DNA of 64,000 bases, taken from Nectonema munidae. Its lineage: Eukaryota; Nematomorpha; Nectonematoida; Nectonematidae. Numbering within the stretch: position 1 is the stretch's first letter; each line of letters starts with the position of its first letter. Below are positions 1-11,900 of the stretch, piece after piece. The notes under the pieces were generated by a model. The model was not told the origin of the DNA. It saw nothing but the letters and a program-made list of their open reading frames with translations, and searched no databases. The DNA lies in NCBI GenBank assembly GCA_030549495.1, contig JAUIRK010000256.1:124001-188000 (forward strand), in the 5' to 3' direction. Made by a program: the position numbers and the translations under genes.

Positions 1-126
1 TTTTAAATTTATTACAAAAAAAAATTGGTTTAACAATTTTATAATGTGAAATAAAAAAATATTTTTTTTCAATATTGTGTTTTTCTTATATATTTGAGAA
101 AAAAATTTGGTTACAAAAGTATTTAG

Positions 127-240
127 AGATGAGAGCATGTGCTATTCCTAAAACTTTTCCAGAAAAATTTCCAAAGTTTTTATGCCTACATTTGTGCCCT
201 TATAATCTGATGAGATTTAAAAAAAATGTATCTGATAAGG
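127..240 (+). CDS. Possible additional 5' exon of the EGF-SEA gene
   Basis: An open stretch is bounded by a weak acceptor (TATTTAG) and a GGGTACAAG donor. Both boundaries are phase 1, so it could splice into the calcium-binding EGF exon at 2756 and complete its aspartate codon. The translation has three or four cysteines but no clear EGF spacing. The evidence is only phase and openness; a chance open frame is quite possible. Confidence 0.22.
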
Positions 241-1860
241 GTACAAGTAAATATTCTTTTTATTTATCTTAATTTTATTTGGCTCAATGTTTCTAAGCTT
301 ATGGCGGCGGATTATCCACACATAGTAGGCATGTTTCTGAAAATAAAGCGAACTATCCATTTTAGCGGATTAATCCCGATTCTTTACGGTATAGTCGTTA
401 AGTAACATTTTATAAGTAAGCATAATTAGTAGTTAGTAAGAAAAAGATCACAATTTAGTTCTTCCGTTAGATTATTAGTATTTATTTTTTTTTCGTACTT
501 TTGAACTTGACACTAAATTATGAAGGAAAAATCAGAAGACTTTGCTTAAATATCGAGAGCTATTTTGATAATTAAAAAATTGGACGTTAAAAAAAGAATT
601 TTTTTTTTGGTTGTTTTTAAAAATAGTATTCTCTTTACTCTAGTTAGTTGTAATAATTAGGGCAGTTAAAAAAGTTTCTAAAATACGTAAATATTGTCTT
701 ATTTTATAAGGTTTATGTGAAAGAAGCACATGTCATTAATTAGTTTAACAAAAGCAACTTTTTCCATTTTTGTAGGTAGTCTAGATTTTGTAAAAATTTA
801 ATGAGTTAACAAGCAAAGAGCAAGATTTTAGAACTGCTTTTATATACGGAAGAGTTTACAAAGCAACTAAAAAGAAATTATTTCATTTTTAGCAGATTAA
901 TATAGATTAAAAAAAATTGGACTCCTCCATTCTCGCATATAAATACAATATTTGAAAAGTGTAATCTTCGAAACAATGAAAGATGCATTTGATTCATATG
1001 AAAACATCGAACTTGAAGATGATGTATGTTTTATGAGAAGCTACACATGGGAAAATGAAAACGTAAACATATGAAAAATGAAGTTTACCTACGCATATAT
1101 ATGATCCTCTCTTGCACAGCCAACACAGAGGAAGAGAGAGAGAGGGGGGAAAGATAAATTCGAGTGATTGAAAAGCTTTTGTCTAAAGATCGTGCGTTTT
1201 CAAAAGAGAATGTACTTTAGAACATTGCATGCTATCTTCCAATAATAATAATAATAACATTAATAATGAGAATATTTTTTAGCATCAATTTTTTTAAGTC
1301 GTTAGGTCAATTTTTGAAGGATTTATGGGTCCATCTAGTTATAATGTTGTTCAGTTAGTTTCTTGACTGGCTCTCTTGAATTTTTATCAAGAAAATATTT
1401 ATATATTTTTTGGGTGAAAAATTTGAGGGTCGCATAAAAAGCTGGAACGCAGGATACTCGTGTATATATGGCAGAGTTTATCGAACTTTTTTTTAAATCG
1501 CTTACTGAGACTGGAAAGATACTAACAAATATTAATATCGCTAACAATGAAGTTAGAGAAGCGGAAAACCTTTAACTTTTTCTTTTTAAGCCTTAATTTG
1601 AGTTCTTCATTCCATCGAAGTTAAAAAATCTTTAACAAAAATTTTATTGCACAGAATCCATATCACAAGAAAAATGATTTATCATTCATTCTCTTATTTT
1701 GAGTTTAGATTAAACACCTTAATTCTGAAAAGGAAGGCTGATCTTTGTCCTGAAATTTATGAGTAGAAAAAGAAGATTTTGATTGAGATAGATTATTTCG
1801 AAATGATTGCTAAAAAGTGATGCTGTTAAAGTATCAGAAAAGATTGGTTATATATAAAAA
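241..1860. other. Upstream region of the EGF-SEA gene, no firm exon
   Basis: AT-rich. A 32-codon frame from ATG 976 (acidic, with E-N-I-E-L-E-D-D-V and W-E-N-E-N before a GTAAAC) could be an exon, but it has no acceptor or signal peptide. No signal-peptide exon for the EGF-SEA gene was identified. Confidence 0.3.
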
Positions 1861-1945
1861 GTTAAAGGTACTGTGAGGAATTTCTATTGATGAGGCACAC
1901 TTGGAGGAAACGAGGCTTGATGAGAGATCGAACACAAGACCTTGA
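1861..1945 (-). repeat. tRNA-derived SINE copy A
   Basis: On the minus strand it reads a B-box-like GTTCGATC after an AACTCAAGG-CTTG stretch, then a body ending in CACAGTACCTTTAACTT. The same body and tail are shared with copies near 13330, 29942 and 40281. It is truncated before the A box. Confidence 0.6.
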
Positions 1946-2755
1946 GTTAACTCTTTTTTATCTTAATTCGATCTATTTAATTGTTACCAGGTTATTTAAT
2001 TTTTATTCTTACGCATGTATAACATTTTCACTTTAAATGCGCCCTTTTTCATTTTTAAATTTCTTTTTCCATTTTAAATTAATTCTCTCATAGTCATATT
2101 TATACTAATATTTCATCCTAGCATTAACTCATATCCTTTATTTGTATCATAAGTGACTAAAAAGACTTTAGAGAATGTACATTTTTTAGAGCAAATGAAT
2201 TTGACAAAACGTTAAAAGAAAAATAGATTGAAAAGGGAGAACGTTTTTTTAAAATAAAGCGATATATTTCGGAATGACAGCGTTTTTTTTATCAAACAGC
2301 ATAAAGAATTATAACGAAGAGACGAGCTGAGCGAAGTACAATGTCCATACTTCAGGATTCCTTAGCTGTCCTATCGACATTTCAGGTTTAACATCCAGTT
2401 TTAGCATCCTATTCTTGCTGACAGTGCTTTAGTTTTTTGTGTTAGCATTATTGGAAAATTTTTTTTCATTTTTAAATAAATAAAAATCTATACTTGTTTT
2501 GATTAACTAACTAATTTATACAAAGATTGGCATGATAATAATTGACTTAATTATTTTTCAAAAGTGATTTTAATCATTTGTGTTAAAATATACACTTATA
2601 TATAGAGGGGAAAGTAAATTTCTTAAACTTCAAATCCGACTGTTCATCTTCATTCTTTGAAGATTTTTATCAGATTTTTGATATATAACTATAAAAATTC
2701 TTTTTAAGTTGATTTTTTTACTTACTTTTTTATTGATTTTTTAAAATTTTTATAG

Positions 2756-2917
2756 ATGTAAATGAATGCAAAGAAAAGTGGTCGTATCTGAATAATTGTG
2801 ATAAAAGCGCGCACTGTTACAATTTAATTGGAAGTTTCATGTGCAAATGTGCCAAAGGTTTTAAAGATATAAGCCAAAATTCTCACAACTTTCCAGGCCG
2901 AAAATGTTTTCCAATAG
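2756..2917 (+). CDS. Exon: calcium-binding EGF domain 1
   Basis: A 162-base phase 1-1 exon. It opens with the calcium-binding signature D-V-N-E-C, followed by cysteines in cbEGF spacing, the hydroxylation-type segment around C-x-N-x-x-G-S-F-x-C, then C-x-C and a final R-K-C. The acceptor is a T-rich tract ending TATAG and the donor is GGTAAAA. All six EGF cysteines are present. Such modules usually bind calcium and stiffen extracellular rods. Confidence 0.85.
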
Positions 2918-5900
2918 GTAAAAATAATTTTCCTAGCTTATATCGTGTATGTTATTTACCTAACTTATCTATATTTTTAAATGCATTTTAAAGTTTCATT
3001 TTAAAAGTGGAACAAAGTAAATTTGGGAGTGTACCCAATACATCATCCTACAGCTCCTATTCAATATCCATTTCGTTCAATTCTTTTTAAAAATTTTATA
3101 AGCAAATAAAATGAAGATTTGGAAACTATTTTTTAAGAATATTAGTATCTAAAAGAATACAAATTTCAGTCATTACCTTTATTCCTTGATTTTTTTCTCC
3201 TAAAAAGCATAAATAAATTGCAGGAATAATTATATTTATGCTATTATCAAAAAGTTTATTTTGAACATTTTATTATTAAACTAATTTTATTTAAGGATTT
3301 TCATTCCAAAGCGCAAAGAAAGAACAGAAAATGAAGGGTATTATTTATTGATCTAATAAGGCATATCTCGTATCACTGAAAATCTTTGAGCCACAACTTT
3401 GCAACAAGTAAAATAGTCCCATGAGGTGCGGAAAAAGAAGAAATGTTATGCGTTCTTCATATTTAAAAGGAAAATCAAAGTTAGAGAAAAGATTTCACAA
3501 CTACCAAGAAAAGAGAGATAAGAAAATATGATAAAAACGTTTTTTGGCATTTAACATAACATAATTTTATTAAGCTAAAAAGGCCATTTTGGCTGTGGTA
3601 ATCGCATCAATGTGTGGAAGAAAAAAAAGATATATAAATCGTTTAAACATTATAATTGCTTAATACGGAAAAGAAGAATACAAAAGTAAAGACTTAATCA
3701 TACGACATTTTTTCCAGAAGTTATCCAGGCCTTTCTTGAATACGTTTAATGAAGGGGAGTTTATAACATCAGCAGGAAGACTGTTCCAGTCATTAACGAT
3801 TCTATTAGAGAAAAAGTTTTTAAAAGCATTTTTGTGGCGGAAATTTTTATTCATATATAGAAAATAAGATGGTTTTCAGAAGTATATATAGAATAGAATT
3901 ACATAGAGTACAAATAAATATGTTATTATAATATGATTGTTAAATGAAGTAATTCATTTAAACCGTAAAAGTTTCATGCAAGTTGTGAAACCATTTTTTC
4001 AATTGGGAATTTCGTGAAATAAAATAGTGTTTCGATAATTGCCTGTATGGATTTCATTAAAATGACTGAATACACTCCAGATATTTAATGAAATGCATAG
4101 GAAGAGGAAGTAGAATTGCAAAAAGACAAAATAGAATTTCGAAAAAGAGAAATATAATTAAAAATATAGAACAGGGGTTTTAGGGCTCTGGTCCAAAATG
4201 TATCATTTCTTACATACGCATAATTTTTGAATTCTAGAGTAGGTCGTTTTGACATCATTTCGTAAAAAAATATTGTTTAACTTTGTCGGCATTGATTTTA
4301 CTCTCTTTGGTGCATAATTTTTTATGCAAAATATACTTTAATATTAACGACATCTCATTTATTTAAGTAACAGCTAAAGCAAACAGACGCAAAAAAATGC
4401 GCAAACTTGTTGTATTGGACAATAAGCATGAGAATGGAAGAAGGGAAAAGGGGAAAACAAATTCCCCTTTGAGTAATGAATTGAAAATCAAAATTAAAAA
4501 CTTTGATCTTTCCAACGATGAAAAGTTTTTTCAAAGTTCCTTTGATCGGCCAAGGACATCAAGTAAAGGAGAAACGCTCTTGGAAAAAATGATAAAGAAT
4601 TCCTCTCCAAAAAGGAAGTTCAATGAATTTCAAGAAGAAAATGTCGCATTGCCCATATTCGTAGAAAAAATGAAAAAGAGTAGACTCAGAGACTACAAGA
4701 AGGACTTCACGCCCGCCATCAATCTCAACAACAGAAAAATTCTCAGCTTACTCAGCGAAGAAGAAACCACGAATAAAAATGGGATTAATGATGTCAATGC
4801 TTTCACCACAAAGAAAGGAAAAGCGCATGAAATAATAACACTTCCTCCAAAAGCGTCTAAACATCTCGCTTCAACGAAAGCAAGCGAGAGCGCAGAAGGA
4901 AACTTTTCTCAAAAGTCTTTAAACTTGGAAGTAAGCTTTAGTGTCGAGGATAAAAGCGATTCTAAAGAATTGATTATTTATCCTGACCAAAAAGTTGTTA
5001 ACGATGATGAAAAGGAAGCAACGAAAAGAATTAAAATACCAATTTCAACAACAACAACAACAACAGCAACAACCCCGCAAACGCCCACCAAAATTGTACA
5101 AACAGTTTTATCTGGAAATCAGAAAGAAGTAAAGATGTCAAAGAGTGGAAGTGATGCGAAATCTGAAAAAATAGCTCCTGCAATTCGAAAAGGAGAGATC
5201 GTATCGCTCAACTATTCTCCGTCAAAGAAGCTCAAAAATAAATTGGTGTTTCAAAGTTCACGCAAAGCATCAAAGGGTAATTTGTTTAATTAAATATTTT
5301 TCTTTTTCTTTTTTTAGTTTGCACAGTATTTTTCAAATTATAAGTAAATTCAAATTCCATTTAGTTCAAAAAAATGAAAGAAAGTTAATTCGATTCATAA
5401 GCACAACCTCAAAGAGAGCAGAAAAAGAACGATCACAAAATCAAAGAACAAATTAAAATATTTGCTACAAAAAATAAGAACTAAATCTAAAAAAAATTTT
5501 TTTTTTTAAAAAAATCTAAATCGAAACTGATCTTCAAAAATAAATTATGTTTGCGTGTTCTAAATAAATTTACTCCACTGTGATACTCTGAAAGTAGTAC
5601 TTCTACCGATTGGCTTGAAATTGAATTTTGGTTTAGGGAAATTTTTTGTCTTTAAGTTTAGCATAAACTTTAAAGCACGCAAAAAATATTAAACTTTTCG
5701 CTTTTTTGATGAATAAAATTATTTTGAGAGACAATCTAAAACTGATCGCAGTTATGTCAATTAACTTAAGTAAATTAAGTAATTAATTAACTTAATTAAT
5801 TTGAAGGAATACTTATTTATTAGTGAGCAAGGGAATCTTATTCCGATGTTTGATTTCCTTGAGTTGATAAAAAAATAAAGTGCTTCTCTTGTATATTTAA

Positions 5901-8900
5901 GTGGGAAAAGGTGGGAAGAAAAAATTGCTAAGAGTAAAATCAAGGAAGAAACAGGTGTCAAGTAAAAAGAAAGCGATACCAATGCTGATAACGCAAAAAT
6001 CAAGTAGATTCGTTATCAAGTACTGCTCTACTACAGACTTGGATCAACAGTGCAATTCATCCCTTCACGAGGTGTGCAAAGCGCATCAAGGCAAAGATCA
6101 GTGCCGATGTCTGCCTGGCTTTCAAAGATATTCCGTGAGTGACAAGTGCAGAAGTAGGCATTGCCGCCATGTTTAACTTTGGAGCTGCAATGTCATTGTA
6201 TTTTAGGAGCGCAAGCTTACTTACTGAGTTTGGTAGTGACACACGTCAATGAAAATATAATGGTCTACAGCGAAGCATACAACAATCACTATTCTAAAGA
6301 GTTCAGAAAATTGGAGCGCTATTCTTTGGTTGGAGTATGACACATTTTGTTTGTTTTTTAAATGAATTAAAACCATTTAAGCGTTCACTTTTATAAATCC
6401 TTTCATCATCTGGTTAATGATCTGGGCCTTAAGCGTTTTAACATAACAAATATTATTAACCCGTTAACGCCCATGTCGACTATAGTCGACTTTACAAAAA
6501 TAAAATCGTCTGCGTTTATCAAAGCTCTTTAATACAAATCTTCTGCTTTACATTAGATATCGTCTGATTATTCTGGTCGTTAACGGGTTAAGCTCATTTT
6601 ATTCATCCTCTAATCTATTATTTCCTGTTTCAGATGGATAATTTGATTAGTTTTACGAAACTCCAGGACTCTTTTTTGGGCTGCGAGGTTTATGAAATTT
6701 CAAAATCTCCCGTATACGATGGCTTAAAGATATCTTTCATCGGTAAACTGCGTTTATATCCTATCTCTTTATTTTTGCTATTGTTTTATCATTTTTAAGT
6801 TAAACTATTATTATTTATTCCATTAATTCTTTTGGTTTTTATCCCAAATTTTTGTTCTCATGGTAAAAAATATTTGTAAATACCCTTTTATTTCATATTT
6901 TAAGTTTGAAGGATGATGAGCATATAAATATTTTATTTGAAATTCAGTTTACATTGGCAAGAACATTATCATTGGTTCAAAAGTTTTTGAAAGAGAAATA
7001 CAACAGGCACTGGAATTAACGAATTACAATTTGGGTTTCACTCTTATCAGTTTGCTAAAATCAGAACCAATCAATTCTGTTAAAGGTAAATCTTTTCATA
7101 TATATAATATATAACTATTAGCGCTTGTCTCTTTTGTCCTTTGTCTATTAACACTTTACTATTCTATGTTATTTAATTATTAAAAAAATCGTAGAACAGG
7201 CTCGTTTTTTTCCAGTTTTTAACAGTTCAAAATATTGATAAAATGTAGTTTAAAGATTTCTATCAAATATTTCAAATTTCTTTAGTTTTTTCCTGGGTAG
7301 AACCAGAGGGCGCATGTCTTGAGTATTTCCATAAATCTGGATCAATCTGTACCAAAGATTAAAGTAAAACAACCAAGGATTAAAAAGATTTTTACCGAAG
7401 AGCTTCTTGTGTAGAATCTAAGCTTTACTTCGACATACTAAATCCTTTGTCAATGTTTCAATTTTTCTATTACTTTTTTAATGTAAAATCTTTTAAAAAA
7501 ATAACTAATTTTGATTAAAAATACTTCATCAACTGTTATATAAATCTTTCCAAGTATTTAAATTATTTTAAACTTAAATTCATGAAAAACTACTTCATTC
7601 TGTTGAAAGTTATTTTTCTCAAATCGACATTACAAAGACAAAACTTACGAAGAAATTAATACTTCATATATATCAGGGAACACGTTCTCGCAAAGCAAGA
7701 TGGAACAAAAAATGATACTGCGTGTGTCACTTGGAAGCCAAAATGACTACTGTTAGCTTTACATAAACGGAACAAAACAGAGTTTCAATAAATGAAAAAA
7801 ACGTAATTTCATTATTTCTCAATATATTTCATTTATCTTGGGTTTCCTTTACTAAATCTAGCTTTATTTCTAATCTAATATTGAGTTATGATGGCAAATT
7901 ACGATTTTGGCGCTATTATACCGATATAGACACTTCACTCGGATTCCTGATAATAACTTTATTCAAAAACGCAATTTATAAAATAGTTAAGAAACCATTG
8001 ATTATTCGATTCATCTTTGTGAGAAACTTTTTTCCATCATGAATATCACTAAGTAAGCTCTTTAATACAAATCTTCTGCTTTACATTAGATATCGTCTGA
8101 TTATTCTGGTCGTTAACGGGTTAATAAGCTAATCCTATGAATAAAGTTTTTAGAGTTTCTGCTTTTAGGAATTTAACTCTAATTTGCAAAAGAAATGCCA
8201 AGTTTCGGAAAAATCGGAAAAGAAGAATTGAAAATAAAAACTTTATTCAAACTTTTGCTCTTGAAAGAATCCATTTACTTAATGTTGGATTTAATTATGA
8301 TTCCTTCTGTCATTTGAACCGCCTTGAGTTTTTATCTGGTCCACAAGGGCTGTAAACATTCAAAGTCGTGTCTGGGAGTCGTTTGAATTTGTCAGCGCTG
8401 TTCTAAACTCTCAGGCATATATGAACAAGCTTTTTAAACGATAAAAATGACTTCACTGATTGTATGGGAAGAGTTTTATATCATATTGAAAGGAAGTGAA
8501 TAAACTTTGCTGATAAACATTGCATTATATTTCATTTTGCCTAGATTTTAACGAGTGTACCAGTTCTGAATACAATGATTGCCACAAAAATGCGAACTGC
8601 ATAAACACATTCGGCTCTTTCCGATGCGAATGTTCAAACGGGTACAAGGATTTATCCACAAATGTTCTTAAAATGGAAGGACGACTCTGTTCAGGTAATT
8701 TTCTTTTCTTATCTCTCTTTTCATTCATATAAAATGACCTTGCACAAAAAGAGAATTTTCAAAAATTCCATTAAACTTTTTAAGTTAAAATTCAAATATT
8801 CGTTATAAATACACGCAATTTGTATACAGTCAAGAAACTCATTTTCTTTATCCAAGTAATGTAGAATTGGAAGGAAAAATGTTGATAATTTGACTTCTTT

Positions 8901-11900
8901 AATAATCCGAAAAAATATTCTCTATTCAGAAAAAACAAATTAAATTTTTTAATGAAAATTTGATTCAAGTCAAAAAAAATTTTTTATGATACATCAATGG
9001 CAGTAAGAAAAACTTTTTTACAAACAAAATTTAAAAACAATATGCTACATCTTCAAAAAATGTTATATTTCTTTATTTATTCAATATTCTCTCAGTATTT
9101 TTATTAAAAAAAATATGGGAGTTATTTATTTTTATCTTAACAACTTGATGGAGTAATTTCTCTCAAAATCAGAAGTTAAATGCGAATAGGAGTACGAAGT
9201 TACAGGGATCCTTAAAATGTAAACTGCGAAGAATTTGACAGTATAAAATGAAAACATGTCAAAGCCAGGCCAAAAGTTTTAAACTCGTTCGTTGAAACAT
9301 TCTCGAATTTCTGAATTTTTTAAGGAACGCAAAAGCAAATTTTTCAATACAAAAACTGTTTTCGAAATTTAGATCAGTAAAGTTTTATTCTTCATATAAG
9401 TAAATTTGATTTTTGCAAAAATTTTCCTGAAAGTTCTACATTCCGAAATTTCTTTCCCCAAACAAAATTTCCAAAAGGCAAGAAAGAAGGCATTAGAAAG
9501 AGTTTATGATATATAAAATACAATATTAATTATAGATTACAAATAGTTTTAAAATTACCATTACATCGCTACAAATTGAAATAAAAGTTGTCAATTTAAC
9601 TAATTCACGCAAGTATATAAGGCACAAATGTGTTTTTTCGAAAAAGTTTTCCGCTTCATAAGTTATTAGTTTGGATCATTTTGAATATTTTACATGTTGT
9701 GCTTTCAAACCGTTTAAGCCGGTAAATGTATACTTTTTAAGTGAATGTTTATACTGTAAACCAAAGATTTTCAAAGGGTTTCTCCCATGACATGCTCAAT
9801 TGTCCCTCATAAAATTTATGATGTATTGACTGCGACAAAGATTACAAAAGGTTAAAAAATGAATAATAAATATATTAGATGCTTGAAAGTCTGAAGAATG
9901 GTGTACTTTTTCTTGTCTTATAATTAGTGTTGGATAACTCAGTCATGATTCTTTTATTTTTAGGAGTATTATTTGAAAAACTAATATTTTTAAACCTATG
10001 TTAACTTTTCGTTTATTATGGTTTTTTATTTTGTTTTTTTAGTTTTAATCAAGCAAAAGTGAGAATTGAATTCAATGTTTCAAATTAAAAATCGTAATCG
10101 TATATTTTTCAAGAATCATGGGAACCATACAAAACTTTGTCTTCGTCCAATAACTAGATCGGATGCACATTAGTTTTTCTACCTTAACATTTCCGAGGAC
10201 CAAAATTTGTCAAGTTTATTTTTTTTTTAAATTTCCAACTCCCTATTTCCCATTTCTCTTGCAATATCATATTTCAAGAATTATTATTTTTAAAAAATTT
10301 AGCTCATATTTCATTTTTTGTCTCAAATTATGAAAATTCAAAAATTCCGCTTCAAATTTAATATACCCAAATTTGGAAAAGATGCATAGTGAATAGAATT
10401 TAATCCTGCTTTCCCAAAAAATTGAAAGGTATTTTAAACAACTGTTCAATTCGCCATTTTGTGGCACTTTTCACATTTATGTCCACTTGGATTATTTGTG
10501 GTGGGTGTTCAAAAAGTAAAGCTGATTTCCTAGTAAAGAAATTATTTTTCTTTGAATCTCAATTCCTATGCAAAATGTTAGCAATTTCATTTAGACTCAT
10601 TTTTGGATAGGTAGTGTACATTTGATATATTAGAATTTTTTGTAAGCTTGTCTTCCTGCATAAAGGGAAAGATATTTATTTGACTTGTTATGAAAGAATT
10701 TAAGATTCAAATATCTCAAAGTTGATTATTTCATCTTTACATATAAAAGTATTTAAATTTATTCTTCTAGAAACTAAGAGTTTTTGCAAATCTCAAAGTT
10801 GCAGTTTCAACGGAGAATGCTTCATTCAAGAGGATTTTGAAGTTTGCAGGTAAAAATAACTTCTTTTGTTATTGCATAAAATTTTTTAAACACAAAATTA
10901 CATTCCTATATTCTCACTCTTTAATTTTATTGATGTAGAATATTAAAACTTTTTCATGTTCATCTGTCACTTCTTTCAGGATATAGCTTTTTTTTGATTG
11001 GTTAAAAGCTTTTAGCAATGCTTTTAACCAATTAAAAGAAAGTTTTATTGATTAGCCAATTTTATTAATTATTATTTATCTCTGTTGTTAATTTGTTTAA
11101 TATACACAAAATATTGAAAATAGATAAAGAGATTTCTCCTCACTGTTAGAATTTTTTTGAATATATCAGTTTAGGTTTTGTGATTTAGTATTCAAATCTT
11201 TGTCATATGAAAACAATCTACATATGTTTTGTAAGGTTGGTAGATATAATTCCGCTGATTTTTAAATTTACGAATTATGCAACTGCTTTTCTGTGATTCG
11301 ATCTTCCATTAATATCGATAAACCTTCAGAGTTTTTGAGCTTCTCCATTTTCCCAATATATAAATCCTTTTTCTCACTTCGTATAGTGATCCTTTACAAG
11401 TTGAGATTTAGCAGAAGTTAACGGTGATCTATGTTCAAAAAGTATAACTATTTAAAATCTGCCTATTTTGCGATTTTTAGGGCATCGTTCTATATTGTTC
11501 AAAAACCTCATTCTTCGAAGTGGGATACAAATTGTGAAAAGTATTCTAATATAAGTGAAAATAACCCCCCTACCTGTCCTTGATTAATAACTTTCAAATA
11601 TGTTTCAAATGAAGTAACAGCATTCATACTTCGTGTCCCCATATACTCAACCTAACATTCTTGAAATCTTTAAGATCGTCTGGTAGATTCCTAGCGTTTA
11701 CAGTTGACAGTACAATGTACATTGACAACAACCACTTGAGTAAAAATACTAAAGGCATGAACAATACATTTAATAATATGAGGCAGTGTATACGCTTAAA
11801 CATCATATTTTAACAGCATAAAACTTCAAGTAGATCTGATTTTATGGATCAATTGTGTTGGCGTTATTTTGCACTAATTTAGAAATTATCATTGATTTAT

